Positions 8,401-15,360 of a stretch of DNA of 15,360 nt are shown in pieces. The stretch spans positions 1 to 15,360 of the forward strand of contig WFTN01000177.1 of assembly GCA_015485455.1 (NCBI GenBank), read 5' to 3'. Position 1 is the stretch's first letter; each line of letters starts with the position of its first letter. Under the pieces are notes generated by a model. The model saw nothing but the letters and a program-made list of their open reading frames with translations, did no database searches and had not been told where the DNA came from. The translations under genes and the position numbers were made by a program. Origin of the DNA: Planctomycetota bacterium (GTDB lineage: Bacteria > Planctomycetota > GCA-002687715 > DRQF01).

Positions 8401-10553
8401 ATTCTTCTGACGTCGTTTTGGATCGAGCGAGTCATTTTTCCTTCAATCATGTCTTAGGGTCCTGTGACCGCTGCGGAGGTTCCGGTGAGGAGTCTCGGTG
8501 TGACCTGCAAAAACTAATTCCCGACACCGCTATCTCTATTGAGGACGGGGCCCTGTGCCAAACCCAGGGAGGCAAGAGTATTTTCGAAGCCATTGGCCGT
8601 CATCATGCGGTCATTGAAGCGATGGCTTCCCATTATGACATCAACCTCTCCCTACCATGGAAAGATCTACCCCGAAGGGCCATCGCACGCTTAGTGGATG
8701 GTTGCGGCTCGGAAGAATTCTCAGTGACTTGGGAGACAGCGAGAATCCGAGGGGAATCATCTCACACTTTTCACTCCCCATGGCCAGGAATAGCTTTCTT
8801 GGTTGAGCAAGAGTTCGAAAAGAAGAAAGAGCGAGTCGCCGGGCCTATCTTTGGGCAACTCCTGTCGCCAATACCCTGTGAAGGCTGCCAAGGGGAACGG
8901 CTGTCAAAAAGAGCACGTCGGGTTTTTGTTGGCGACTGGCGATTGCCTCAGCTTTGTGCTTTGGAAATCACAGCCCTCCATGACTTGATGCAGAACGCCG
9001 ACGCCTTCCTGCAATCCAAGTCTCGTGAAAGCAGCGAAAAAGAACTGGCAGTCACGGGCAAGATTTTCCTCGAGCTCATACCGAAACTGCAAAAACTGCT
9101 TCGATTGGGACTTGGTCACCTGACCTTGAGTCGAAGTAAGAGGAGTCTGTCCACGGGAGAATCACGACGTCTTGAGATTGCCAAGCAACTCACATCCGGC
9201 CTAAGAGATGTCTGCTATGTCCTCGATGAGCCCGGGCTGGGGCTCCATGCTCAAGACAAAGTTGCCTTAGGACAAGTGATGCGGGAGCTTGCTGACGGGG
9301 ATAATACGGTGGTCTTCGTCGACCACGACCTGACGCTTCTGCAACAAGCAGACCAAATAATCGACATGGGCCCCCAATCAGGCGAGCAGGGTGGGCAAGT
9401 CGTGGCCAGCGGTTCTCCCACGGAAGTTGCAAGAAACGTCAATTCTCTCACAGGAAAATATCTGAGAGAAGGTCATCATTTGCAACGGTCATACTCGAAC
9501 TTAGAGACAACTCCTGGTCCTATAATCGAAGGGGCCCATTTGCACAATTTACAGGACCTGGATTTTGAAGTTTGCTTCGGAGAAATCCATGTGGTTTGTG
9601 GTGTTTCAGGAAGCGGCAAGACAACCCTGATCTTTGACGTTCTTGCCCAAAGTCTCCGTGCCAAAGGGGCCATTGGTTGTCGTGCCCTGAGAAACAACGC
9701 GGATGCCACAGAGATCTTCGAAATAGACGGCCGTCCCCGTGGTTCAGGCCCCATGAGCGTGATCGCCACCTACCTGAGCATGGTAGATCCCCTGCGCAAG
9801 CTCTTCGCTAGTACCGAAGGTGCAAAGAAGCGCGCCATGACAAGGTCGCATTTCTCCTTTCGGTCCAAACATGGCCGATGCCCCACCTGCTTAGGAAGTG
9901 GAGAAGAAGTGATAGCCCTTGACTTCATGCCTGATGCCAAGGCCCCCTGCCCCCATTGCTCAGGTCTCAGGTATGGCGAAGAAACACGATCAATCCTACT
10001 TCATGGACTTTCTATTGACCAAGTCATGAGCATGAACTTGAATGCACTGAAGGAAAAGGAGTGGTTGCCGAAGCGCATAGTCAACGCACTCACCCAACTT
10101 TCTGAACTTGGCCTGGGTCATCTGACCCTGGGACGACGATGTGATTCCCTTTCTGGTGGCGAGAGTCAAAGACTGAAGATCGGAAAAGAACTGACAAAAC
10201 AAAGAGGGGAAAAGCCGGCGATTTTCTTATTCGACGAACCCGCCCGAGGACTCCACCTCCATGACCAAGAGATTCTCCTGAGACAATTCGAGAAACTCAG
10301 CAAAAAAGGTCATGCAGTCATTTGCACAGAACACGCCTTGGGCCTCATCAGAGCATCCGACCGGGTGACGGAGTTGGGCCCAGGGTCTGGCAAGAACGGA
10401 GGTCACATAGTCTTCACCGGACTTCCTCAAGACCTCTTGTCCACAAAAACTCCCACGGGTCGATCTCTCAGTCAACTCATCGAAGAGAATCATGGGGGCA
10501 TCTCAAAGTCAGCTCACCGATGTAAGCCAAATTCTGCCAAGACAGGCAAATGA
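5421..10553 (+). CDS. uvrA: Giant tandem UvrA-like protein, class II, without UvrB-binding domain
   Basis: At up to 1710 residues this is about twice a UvrA2, made of two UvrA halves (about 41-850 and 885-1690, numbered from 5421) and so four ABC ATPase modules. Walker A sites lie at 68, 563, 903 and 1394 (G-x-SG-x-GK-S/T). Signatures are at 420 (LSGGES), 749 (LSGGEA), 1243 (LSTGES) and 1577 (LSGGES). Walker B DEP motifs are at 446, 776, 1269 and 1605. UvrA zinc-module cysteines are present, for example 660/663 with 683/686, and 1487/1490. UvrA normally senses DNA damage and loads UvrB. Here the roughly 110-residue UvrB-binding domain is missing from both halves: LLFAR and CPAC run almost straight into SLFSFN in the first. 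Its DNA-binding insertion regions look present. The longest frame is given. Similarity starts only near residue 41, so ATG 5451 or 5511 are also possible and none has a good Shine-Dalgarno. Related UvrA2/DrrC proteins are linked to tolerance of DNA-binding drugs. Confidence 0.9.
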   Translation: MRQTRIMFLTMPSSETNRVGNESLKRYSWGMNCDAHQKGYLEVGGCKENNLQGIDVRIPHDCMVVFVGPSGSGKSSLAFDTIFKESERRFLANLSLRSSRLLSRLGQPDFGHGQGFRPAIAVSQNSYVSGVRSTVGTLSELGAELRLLFARFAKQTCPACQEAIAPSIPPTSLMQCQCGQKIPPLSRSLFSFNTPSGACPSCRGLGFEEKVDPKKLVDAPHKSLRHGALVPTTPTGYIVYSQVTPESMNEVCQAHGFSIDIPWQDLSPEQKDVIFFGSKRVKVAFGKHALESRMKWKGIKAKPRERGFYLGLIPVIAETLKKKRNGNILRFVSSHVCASCQGTRLSEMARLPRFDGSNIAAFNKMTVQELLQRAQAVTTQDFGHRSNTIETILKRIRQRCEFLLKLGLGHLALSRSSGSLSGGESRRLKLATQLGIDLVGVNYVFDEPCAGLHHGERASLAELLGELRDQGNSVFVVEHDQAFCRQADFLIEIGPGSGTKGGQLLYAGVPRESDRTRSHSEFRINSSEPKTADDFLTVREAQTNNLVCKNVPFLLGALNIVSGVSGAGKSSLLSGTLAPLLKDALGHGNPKTKGGLITPRAFKHIHLVDQKPIGRSPRSNPATWSGAFDRIRAHFANTEEARALGFDKGRFSFNKAGGRCETCEGAGVESIGLMHMPLVQVTCSACGGQRFNEETLSVTYKGHSIKAVLDFTIDEAQFVFADQKIKSTLQAMQDLGLGYLTLGQPATTLSGGEAQRLKLARVLDKSSGPETVIILDEPTNGLHPQDVKTFCDAMLNLTARGTTVIVADHDIEVMKQADWLVELGPGAGPMGGQLVYAGIPTSIQDVSESPTKSVLVSTSNGPKRQSRKRTAKPRPTILEGVETNNLKSVHVTFQPSTLTGISGVSGSGKTSLAFDTLASLGQGRFAESFSPYLRREIRAHRKAILTNCQGVRPTIVVRSKDNNAPLTSTVGTYGDIDQGLRLLFARIGRLEDPDSSDVVLDRASHFSFNHVLGSCDRCGGSGEESRCDLQKLIPDTAISIEDGALCQTQGGKSIFEAIGRHHAVIEAMASHYDINLSLPWKDLPRRAIARLVDGCGSEEFSVTWETARIRGESSHTFHSPWPGIAFLVEQEFEKKKERVAGPIFGQLLSPIPCEGCQGERLSKRARRVFVGDWRLPQLCALEITALHDLMQNADAFLQSKSRESSEKELAVTGKIFLELIPKLQKLLRLGLGHLTLSRSKRSLSTGESRRLEIAKQLTSGLRDVCYVLDEPGLGLHAQDKVALGQVMRELADGDNTVVFVDHDLTLLQQADQIIDMGPQSGEQGGQVVASGSPTEVARNVNSLTGKYLREGHHLQRSYSNLETTPGPIIEGAHLHNLQDLDFEVCFGEIHVVCGVSGSGKTTLIFDVLAQSLRAKGAIGCRALRNNADATEIFEIDGRPRGSGPMSVIATYLSMVDPLRKLFASTEGAKKRAMTRSHFSFRSKHGRCPTCLGSGEEVIALDFMPDAKAPCPHCSGLRYGEETRSILLHGLSIDQVMSMNLNALKEKEWLPKRIVNALTQLSELGLGHLTLGRRCDSLSGGESQRLKIGKELTKQRGEKPAIFLFDEPARGLHLHDQEILLRQFEKLSKKGHAVICTEHALGLIRASDRVTELGPGSGKNGGHIVFTGLPQDLLSTKTPTGRSLSQLIEENHGGISKSAHRCKPNSAKTGK

Positions 10554-11482
10554 TCGGAGACGTCCGTCTCTAAGATTCGTTCCGAAATGAATTTCCAATT
10601 TTTCGGCCCTAAAACGAAATCAATACGACGCCGAGGTTCTTGGGCTGGGTAGGTTGGCGGACCATCAAATGCCCCTGAGAATAAGCCAGACTCTCGAAGG
10701 AGCTTCATCGAGGGATCGTGGGGTTCGGCATTAAAGTCTCCAGCAAGAAGAGCTGGACGGCCCTGAATGTACTTTAAGATTGATTCCACTTGGGCCAAAT
10801 TGTTCTTGAGATCAAAAGAGTCATTGCGAACGGAGCCTATGAGTAAGGGAACACCATTAATGGTAACCTCGCAAAACAAAAGACGGCGGTTATTGGTGGG
10901 GTTCCAAATCGAAGTGTTGCCAACGAGCTGTTTGGTCTCAATGGGTCTGAGGGGAAAGCGGGATAAAATGGCGTTCCCGCTCCGTAAGCGAAACCCGGGA
11001 ATCCCGAAGCTGTAGTTATCCGAAGAAGCCCAAGCCCCCACACCACATCGTTCGGCGAGATAAGCGACTTGGTCGATCGGTCTTGGGCCGCACTCATTGA
11101 CTATCTCTGACAAAAAAACCAAATCTACCTTTTCTTGGGTGATGAGCTCAGCGATTCGATCGAGTCGCTTTTTCACGTCTTCAACGGAAGAAAACTGTGT
11201 GATCCCCGTGTAGGCGAAACACTTGGCCACATTGAACGCCATGACGCGGATCGTGTGGGTTTCTCCTTCGAAAAGAAGGTCTTGCCTCTCCCCCATTCCT
11301 GGCTTCATCCAAGATTCATCCCAGCCATTGCACAGGAAGAGAAACAAGAGCACAAGAACGACAACAAGAAACGACATCAAACTCCGTTTCAACCAAGTTT
11401 TTGCCCTCTTCATCCTGCAACTCGCTCCAAAAATAGGCTGAAAGGCTCCCCGGATTAGTCGAGTGAATCCAGGTGACTCCAT
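10514..11482 (-). CDS. Membrane-anchored endonuclease/exonuclease/phosphatase-family protein
   Basis: The product has 322 residues from the ATG at 11482, chosen because GGGAGAAAT lies directly before it; ATG 11536 (longer) and 11413 (shorter) are alternatives. A strong membrane segment at about 34-54 follows the basic stretch KRAKTWLKR, so the catalytic part should face the periplasm. The EEP (DNase I / exonuclease III fold) set is complete: MAFN with Asn84, LSE with Glu126, GDFN with Asp249 and Asn251, and SDH with Asp310 and His311. RRIDFVL lies before the last motif. Mg-dependent phosphodiester cleavage is therefore likely, but the substrate (DNA, RNA, phospholipid or inositol phosphate) cannot be read from the sequence. 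The gene is convergent with uvrA and shares its last 40 bp with it. It is divergent from the YCII gene, with a 129-bp region between. Confidence 0.88.
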   Translation of the reverse strand: MESPGFTRLIRGAFQPIFGASCRMKRAKTWLKRSLMSFLVVVLVLLFLFLCNGWDESWMKPGMGERQDLLFEGETHTIRVMAFNVAKCFAYTGITQFSSVEDVKKRLDRIAELITQEKVDLVFLSEIVNECGPRPIDQVAYLAERCGVGAWASSDNYSFGIPGFRLRSGNAILSRFPLRPIETKQLVGNTSIWNPTNNRRLLFCEVTINGVPLLIGSVRNDSFDLKNNLAQVESILKYIQGRPALLAGDFNAEPHDPSMKLLRESGLFSGAFDGPPTYPAQEPRRRIDFVLGPKNWKFISERILETDVSDHLPVLAEFGLHR

Positions 11483-11611
11483 ATTTCTCCCATGAAATAC
11501 GAGATTCCTGGAAGATTTAGCAACATCCCGGTTCAATATTTTTGCACAATAGCCCTATTCAAGGGAACGAACCAGCACGTCATTCATCGCTTTCAAAACA
11601 GGGGGACTGCG

Positions 11612-11977
11612 ATGCCTTATATGTTGCTCATCTACCACTCAGAATCTGCAAAGCCCGTCTTTGGTGATCCGAATTTTGATTCCCATGCGGCGGCGCTGAG
11701 AGCTTTCGTCAAGGAGATGACCGGCCGGGGAATCCTCATCTCTGGGCAAACATTAGAGCCCATTGGCATGGCCACCACAGTCCAGATCCGCCATGGCCAA
11801 ACTGAGACCATCATCGGGTCCATGACCCAGCCCCCAGAGCAATTAGGGGGCTTCTACATCATGGATTGTCGGGATTTGGACGACGCCATCCAATGCGCCG
11901 CCAAGATCCCCGCCGCCACCTACGGAAGAATCGAGATACGCCCTATGGTCACCCATGCCTGTGGAGCCCATGCCTAA
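11612..11977 (+). CDS. YCII-related (DGPF-type) small protein
   Basis: The product has 121 residues. The ATG at 11612 is used because a strong Shine-Dalgarno (AGGGGGA, from 11600) lies 6 nt before it and because family members start with M-x-Y-x-L-L-I-Y, as here. The frame can be extended back to 11492, but the extra 40 residues show no conservation I recognise. The body follows the YCII/DGPF pattern: ALRAFVKEMTGRGILISGQTL, then EQLGGFYIMDCRDLDDAI, then YGRIEIRPM at the end. The DGPF tetrapeptide that names the subgroup is replaced by GSMT. These ferredoxin-like-fold proteins often sit beside ECF42-type sigma factors, but no sigma factor is seen here. Biochemical role unknown; probably a small cytoplasmic dimer. 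Confidence 0.85.
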   Translation: MPYMLLIYHSESAKPVFGDPNFDSHAAALRAFVKEMTGRGILISGQTLEPIGMATTVQIRHGQTETIIGSMTQPPEQLGGFYIMDCRDLDDAIQCAAKIPAATYGRIEIRPMVTHACGAHA

Positions 11978-12038
11978 CCGACCTATACCTGAGATTGTGG
12001 TCCTTGGTGGGGAATTACGCCTTTGTGGCGCGATGAAT

Positions 12039-12073
12039 AATGCGGAGCAAGTATTCGGAATACACGCAGCATT
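12039..12073. promoter_or_regulatory. Nested inverted repeat upstream of the E1 gene, possible operator or leader hairpin
   Basis: The core GTATTC-G-GAATAC (12051-12063) is a perfect 6-bp inverted repeat with one central base. It is flanked by a second matched pair, AATGC at 12039-12043 and GCATT at 12069-12073. The whole element ends 38 nt before the E1 start at 12112, a common place for a repressor site or an RNA hairpin. No regulator gene is in view. Confidence 0.35.
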
Positions 12074-12111
12074 GCGTTAATGTACGCCGAACCCAAAGAG
12101 GAGCTCCCCCA

Positions 12112-14364
12112 ATGGCCGTCAGTCGCCACCAGTTAGTTGCCGAAAAGTTCATTTCTGCTCTGAAGAAAATCGCCAGCGATGGGCCGGTCAATCCGGGAAC
12201 AGCGTCTGGGATTAGCTCCAAGGGCACACTCAGCCCCGCCCACGCTTTAGAGATTTTCGAATCTCAATTGGCCAGTCGCCTTATCGACTTGGAAGCACGA
12301 GCTCTCAAGGCCCGAGAGGCCGGTTTCTATACCATCGGTTCCGCTGGCCACGAAGGAAACGCCTGCGTGGCTGCGGCACTTCGCCCAACGGACATGTGTT
12401 TTCTCCACTATCGCAGTGGTGCTTTCATGATGCAAAGGGCTAAGCAGGTGCCCGGAAGCACGCCTATCTTCGACACACTTTTGTCCCTGTCTGCGAGCAG
12501 CGAAGATCCGGCCAGTGGTGGCCGCCATAAAGTGTGGGGCTCGAAGAAATTAAATGTCCCACCTCAAACCAGCACAATCGGCTCTCACATTCCGAAAGCT
12601 CTTGGTGCTGCTTTTGCTCTGGGGCGTTGGGCGGCCATTGATCGTGTAGAAGAGATGCCCCATGATCCCGAGATCCCTTTGGACAGTGTGATCATGGCAA
12701 GTTTTGGCGACGCCAGCCTCAATCACTCCACCACCGTGGGAGCCATCAATGCTGCATTGTGGGCTTCCCACCAAAAGATGCCTCTCCCCCTTTTGTTGGT
12801 CTGCGAAGACAACAGCATCGGTATCAGTGTTCGCACCCCAGAGAACTGGATTTCCAGCCAATACCAAAACCGAAGCGGCTTGGGATATTTCCCCGCTGAC
12901 GGTGGTGACATCGCAGCAGCCTATGACACCGCTTGCCGCGCCGCAGAATACGTTCGGAAAAATCGAGCACCGGCCATGCTCCACTTGAAGACCATCCGTC
13001 TCATGGGTCACGCCGGTAGCGACGTCGAACAAAACTACCGCTCTAAATCCGAGATTGAAGGCGTCGAAGCCAAAGACCCACTTATCCGTGTGGCCAACTG
13101 GTTGGTCTGGCAGGGTTTCTGCAGTGGCGAAGACCTCTTGAGCCTCCACCATGAGTTAGAAGCTCGGGTGCAATCAGCCTCGAAGGAAGCAAGTTCTCGA
13201 GCAAAAATCAAAGATGCAAAAGAGGTCGTCAAAACACTCATACCTTTCGACGAAGAATCCTTCAAAGCCGAGGTCAGCCGGATCGTTGCCCCAGGGCGAC
13301 GGGCTGAAGTCTTTGGCGGGGAGGCAAAACTGCCAGACAATCGTCCGAGAAAACGCCACATGGCCATGCTGCTGAATTGGGCCCTCTACGACCTCATGGC
13401 CAAGTATCCTGAAATGATGATCTTCGGAGAAGACGTCAGCAAGAAAGGCGGCGTCTATCACGTGACTCATGGTCTCGTCGACAAGTTCGGCGTTGGCCGA
13501 GTCTTCAACACCCTCTTGGACGAACAGACCATTCTTGGTTTGGCCATTGGTGCGGCACAGATCGGCTACTTACCCTGCCCCGAAATCCAGTATTTGGCCT
13601 ACCTCGTTCACGCAGTAGATCAGATTCGTGGCGAGGCCTGTTCCTTACAATTCTTCTCCAATGACACCTACCGCAATCCCATGGTCATACGCGTGGCAGG
13701 TTTAGGTTATCAGCGTGGTTTCGGAGGTCATTTTCACAACGACAATGGATTCGGTTTTCTGCGAGATATCCCCGCCTTAGTATTGGCTTGCCCCACCAGA
13801 GGTGACGACGCCGTTGGCATGTTGCGGACCTGTTTTGCCCTTTCCAAGTCGAGTGGTCGAGTGGTCGTGTTCATGGAACCCATCGCTCTTTACATGACCA
13901 AAGATCTTTACGAAGAGGGAGATGAAGGGTGGTCATTCTCCTATCCAGATGTTTCTGAACACACACCCTTTGGGGCAGTACGTACCTATGCCCCCCCAAA
14001 CCCCCAGGAAGACTTGGTCATCATCACCTACGGCAATGGTGTCCGCATGTCATTGCGGGCAGTCCGAGCTGAAGGCGTATCCTGTCGTGTGATTGACTTA
14101 CGTTGGCTCATGCCCCTCAATCGAGACGCCATCACCGAAGCCGCCAAAAACTGCCCGAACGTCCTGGTTGTAGATGAAGGCCGAGAGACCTGTAGCATCA
14201 GTGAGCAGATTGTCACTTGCATCGCAGAAACCGCCCCCAAGGCCAGAGTCAGACGGGTTACCGGAGCAGACTCCTATATACCTTTGGCTGGGGCAGCCCA
14301 CATGGTGATGGTTTCCGAAGAAGACATCCGTGACGGCATTCGCCAGGCCTTGGAGAGGAAATAA
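12112..14364 (+). CDS. Fused alpha-beta E1 of a 2-oxo acid dehydrogenase complex
   Basis: The product has 750 residues. ATG 12112 is preferred over 12040 because GAGGAG (12098-12103) lies 8 nt before it. Residues about 40-385 are the thiamine-diphosphate-binding alpha part: HYRSGAF, the GDG-type motif in variant form GDASLN at 199-204, EDN ending at Asn234, and MGHAGSD followed by YRSKSEIE. The Mg/ThDP ligands Asp200 and Asn234 are kept, although the third Gly is Ala. Residues about 415-750 are the beta part: MIFGEDVSKKGGVY, DEQT with the catalytic Glu471, LAIGAA, EIQYLAY and a C-terminal transketolase-type domain with VIDLRWLMPL. It should decarboxylate a 2-oxo acid and pass the acyl group to an E2 lipoyl domain. 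Branched-chain oxo acids fit best but the substrate is not certain. E2 and E3 are not in the window. It is followed after 2 nt by the acyltransferase gene, so the two are surely co-transcribed. Confidence 0.9.
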   Translation: MAVSRHQLVAEKFISALKKIASDGPVNPGTASGISSKGTLSPAHALEIFESQLASRLIDLEARALKAREAGFYTIGSAGHEGNACVAAALRPTDMCFLHYRSGAFMMQRAKQVPGSTPIFDTLLSLSASSEDPASGGRHKVWGSKKLNVPPQTSTIGSHIPKALGAAFALGRWAAIDRVEEMPHDPEIPLDSVIMASFGDASLNHSTTVGAINAALWASHQKMPLPLLLVCEDNSIGISVRTPENWISSQYQNRSGLGYFPADGGDIAAAYDTACRAAEYVRKNRAPAMLHLKTIRLMGHAGSDVEQNYRSKSEIEGVEAKDPLIRVANWLVWQGFCSGEDLLSLHHELEARVQSASKEASSRAKIKDAKEVVKTLIPFDEESFKAEVSRIVAPGRRAEVFGGEAKLPDNRPRKRHMAMLLNWALYDLMAKYPEMMIFGEDVSKKGGVYHVTHGLVDKFGVGRVFNTLLDEQTILGLAIGAAQIGYLPCPEIQYLAYLVHAVDQIRGEACSLQFFSNDTYRNPMVIRVAGLGYQRGFGGHFHNDNGFGFLRDIPALVLACPTRGDDAVGMLRTCFALSKSSGRVVVFMEPIALYMTKDLYEEGDEGWSFSYPDVSEHTPFGAVRTYAPPNPQEDLVIITYGNGVRMSLRAVRAEGVSCRVIDLRWLMPLNRDAITEAAKNCPNVLVVDEGRETCSISEQIVTCIAETAPKARVRRVTGADSYIPLAGAAHMVMVSEEDIRDGIRQALERK

Positions 14365-14366
14365 TC

Positions 14367-15360
14367 ATGACGAACCCAAAACGCGCTCTCATCGTCTGTC
14401 CTGGACGAGGCACATATACGGCTGACGAATTAGGCTACCTCAACAAGCGAGTCACTGATGCCCGTTGCCCCAAAGCGGACAAAATGGTTCAGGATGCGGA
14501 TCGTTTCCGACGCCAGCAAGACAGCATTCCAGTTTCTGAACTGGATGCGGCCACACGCTTCTCTGCAGTCAAACACATGTCAGGCCCCAATGCTGGTCCC
14601 TTGATCTTCACCTGTTCAGCCGCTGATTTTTCGGCCATCCCCCAAGACCGCTTTGAGCCCGTCGCCGTCTGCGGCAATTCCATGGGATGGTACACCTCCC
14701 TTTTTGCCTCTGGGGCATTCGACTTTGACAACGCCTTGCGCTTGGTAGATACCATGTCCAAGAGCCAACAGGGGAAACTTGTTGGTGGTCAGATCATTGT
14801 GCCTTGGGTAGACGAAAATTGGGTGCCAGACTTTCAACGTCGGGCGGAACTCCTGGCAACCGTGAGGCGAATTGATCAGACCAAAGGTGCATGCGCCCTA
14901 TCAATCGACTTGGGGGGCTATTTAGTTTTAGCTGGAGACAAAGCTGGATTGACAGCTATGGGAGAAGAGATTGCCACCATCAACTGGGGTGGACGGGACT
15001 ATCCATTCCAATTGGCCCAACACGCCGCTTTTCATACCCGTCTGATGGAAGGAGCATCAGCATTTGGCAAGGATCAACTGGCCGATCTACATTGGAGCGC
15101 CCCGCAGATCAGCTTAATCGACGGTGCTGGGCGCATCCATCGTCCTCTGACCTCCACATCTGAAGAGATCTTTGACTACACTTTAGGAGAGCAAGTCACC
15201 GAGACCTACGACTTCACAACTTCCTTACGTGTTGGCCTCAGAGAATTCGCACCTGATGTTCTCATTCTCTTGGGGCCAGGGACCACATTGGGTGGTGCCG
15301 TGGGTCAAACACTTGTCCTGGAAGGATGGCAAGGCATCCGTGACAAAGCAGCATTCGTGG
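14367..15360 (+). CDS. FabD-like acyltransferase (3'-partial)
   Basis: The frame is open from ATG 14367 to the right edge (331 residues so far). The start lies 2 nt after the E1 stop, with GAGAGGAAA before it. It follows FabD (malonyl-CoA:ACP transacylase) along its length: CPGRG at 11-15 for PGQG, the nucleophile motif GNSMG with Ser105, GAFDFDNALRLV, the catalytic His223 in AFHTRLM, and VLILLGPGTTLGGAV near the end. Three changes stand out. The oxyanion-hole Gln is Arg14, the His of GHSLG is Asn104, and the Arg that in E. coli FabD (Arg117) binds the malonyl carboxylate is Met130. The last suggests a monocarboxylic acyl group rather than malonate. Coupling to an E1 gene fits transfer of an oxo-acid-derived acyl group to or from a carrier. 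Family sure, substrate inferred. Confidence 0.82.
   Translation, partial: MTNPKRALIVCPGRGTYTADELGYLNKRVTDARCPKADKMVQDADRFRRQQDSIPVSELDAATRFSAVKHMSGPNAGPLIFTCSAADFSAIPQDRFEPVAVCGNSMGWYTSLFASGAFDFDNALRLVDTMSKSQQGKLVGGQIIVPWVDENWVPDFQRRAELLATVRRIDQTKGACALSIDLGGYLVLAGDKAGLTAMGEEIATINWGGRDYPFQLAQHAAFHTRLMEGASAFGKDQLADLHWSAPQISLIDGAGRIHRPLTSTSEEIFDYTLGEQVTETYDFTTSLRVGLREFAPDVLILLGPGTTLGGAVGQTLVLEGWQGIRDKAAFV

Noticed and set aside
11492..11611. A 40-residue N-terminal extension of the YCII protein
   Set aside because: ATG 11612 has the strong Shine-Dalgarno and the family's usual first residues. The extension overlaps the divergent promoter region and has no recognisable features.
12040..12111. 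A longer E1 start at ATG 12040
   Set aside because: It would place the palindrome 12039-12073 in coding sequence and has no good Shine-Dalgarno, while 12112 has GAGGAG at 8 nt.
1..15360. CRISPR arrays, tRNA or rRNA genes, insertion sequences and attachment sites
   Set aside because: No regularly spaced repeats, cloverleaf-like sequences, transposase frames or terminal inverted repeats with target duplications were seen.

Overview
The window reads as chromosomal DNA of a Gram-negative-type bacterium. The mix of families fits Planctomycetota best: a membrane-anchored protein with carboxypeptidase-regulatory-like repeats, an exported TPR protein, a di-heme DHOR/DUF1111 cytochrome, a double-length UvrA and an orphan zinc-finger anti-sigma-like protein. 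This is inferred from gene content only. There is no rRNA, tRNA, phage, transposase or CRISPR signal.

Layout. (1) 1-1034, minus: a membrane-anchored repeat protein, running off the left edge. (2) 1190-2515, plus, divergent from it: a secreted TPR protein. (3) 2603-4021, minus: a periplasmic di-heme oxidoreductase, separated from the TPR gene by a strong hairpin whose T-run lies on the minus strand. (4) 4022-4565: a 544-bp gene-free stretch with a palindrome, a short direct repeat, two mutually exclusive hairpins and a convincing intrinsic terminator just before the next gene. (5) 4566-10553, plus: a tight run of a ZAS zinc-finger/TM/HEAT-like protein, an 86-residue IPT/TIG-like protein joined by an ATGA overlap, and a giant tandem UvrA. 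(6) 10514-11482, minus: a membrane-anchored endonuclease/exonuclease/phosphatase-fold protein whose 3' end overlaps uvrA. (7) 11612-11977, plus: a small YCII-type protein. (8) 12112 to the right edge, plus: a fused alpha-beta E1 of a 2-oxo acid dehydrogenase, followed 2 nt later by a FabD-like acyltransferase cut by the window edge.

How the genes may work together. The giant UvrA has four complete ABC ATPase sites but lacks the UvrB-binding domain in both halves. It is therefore a class II (UvrA2-like) double protein and probably does not load UvrB in the usual repair pathway. The E1 and FabD-like genes probably form one operon. The acyltransferase lacks the arginine that FabD uses to hold the malonyl carboxylate, so a plausible idea is that it moves a monocarboxylic acyl group derived from a 2-oxo acid rather than malonate. 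The least explained parts are the structured leader at 4391-4538 and the orphan anti-sigma-like/IPT pair in front of uvrA.
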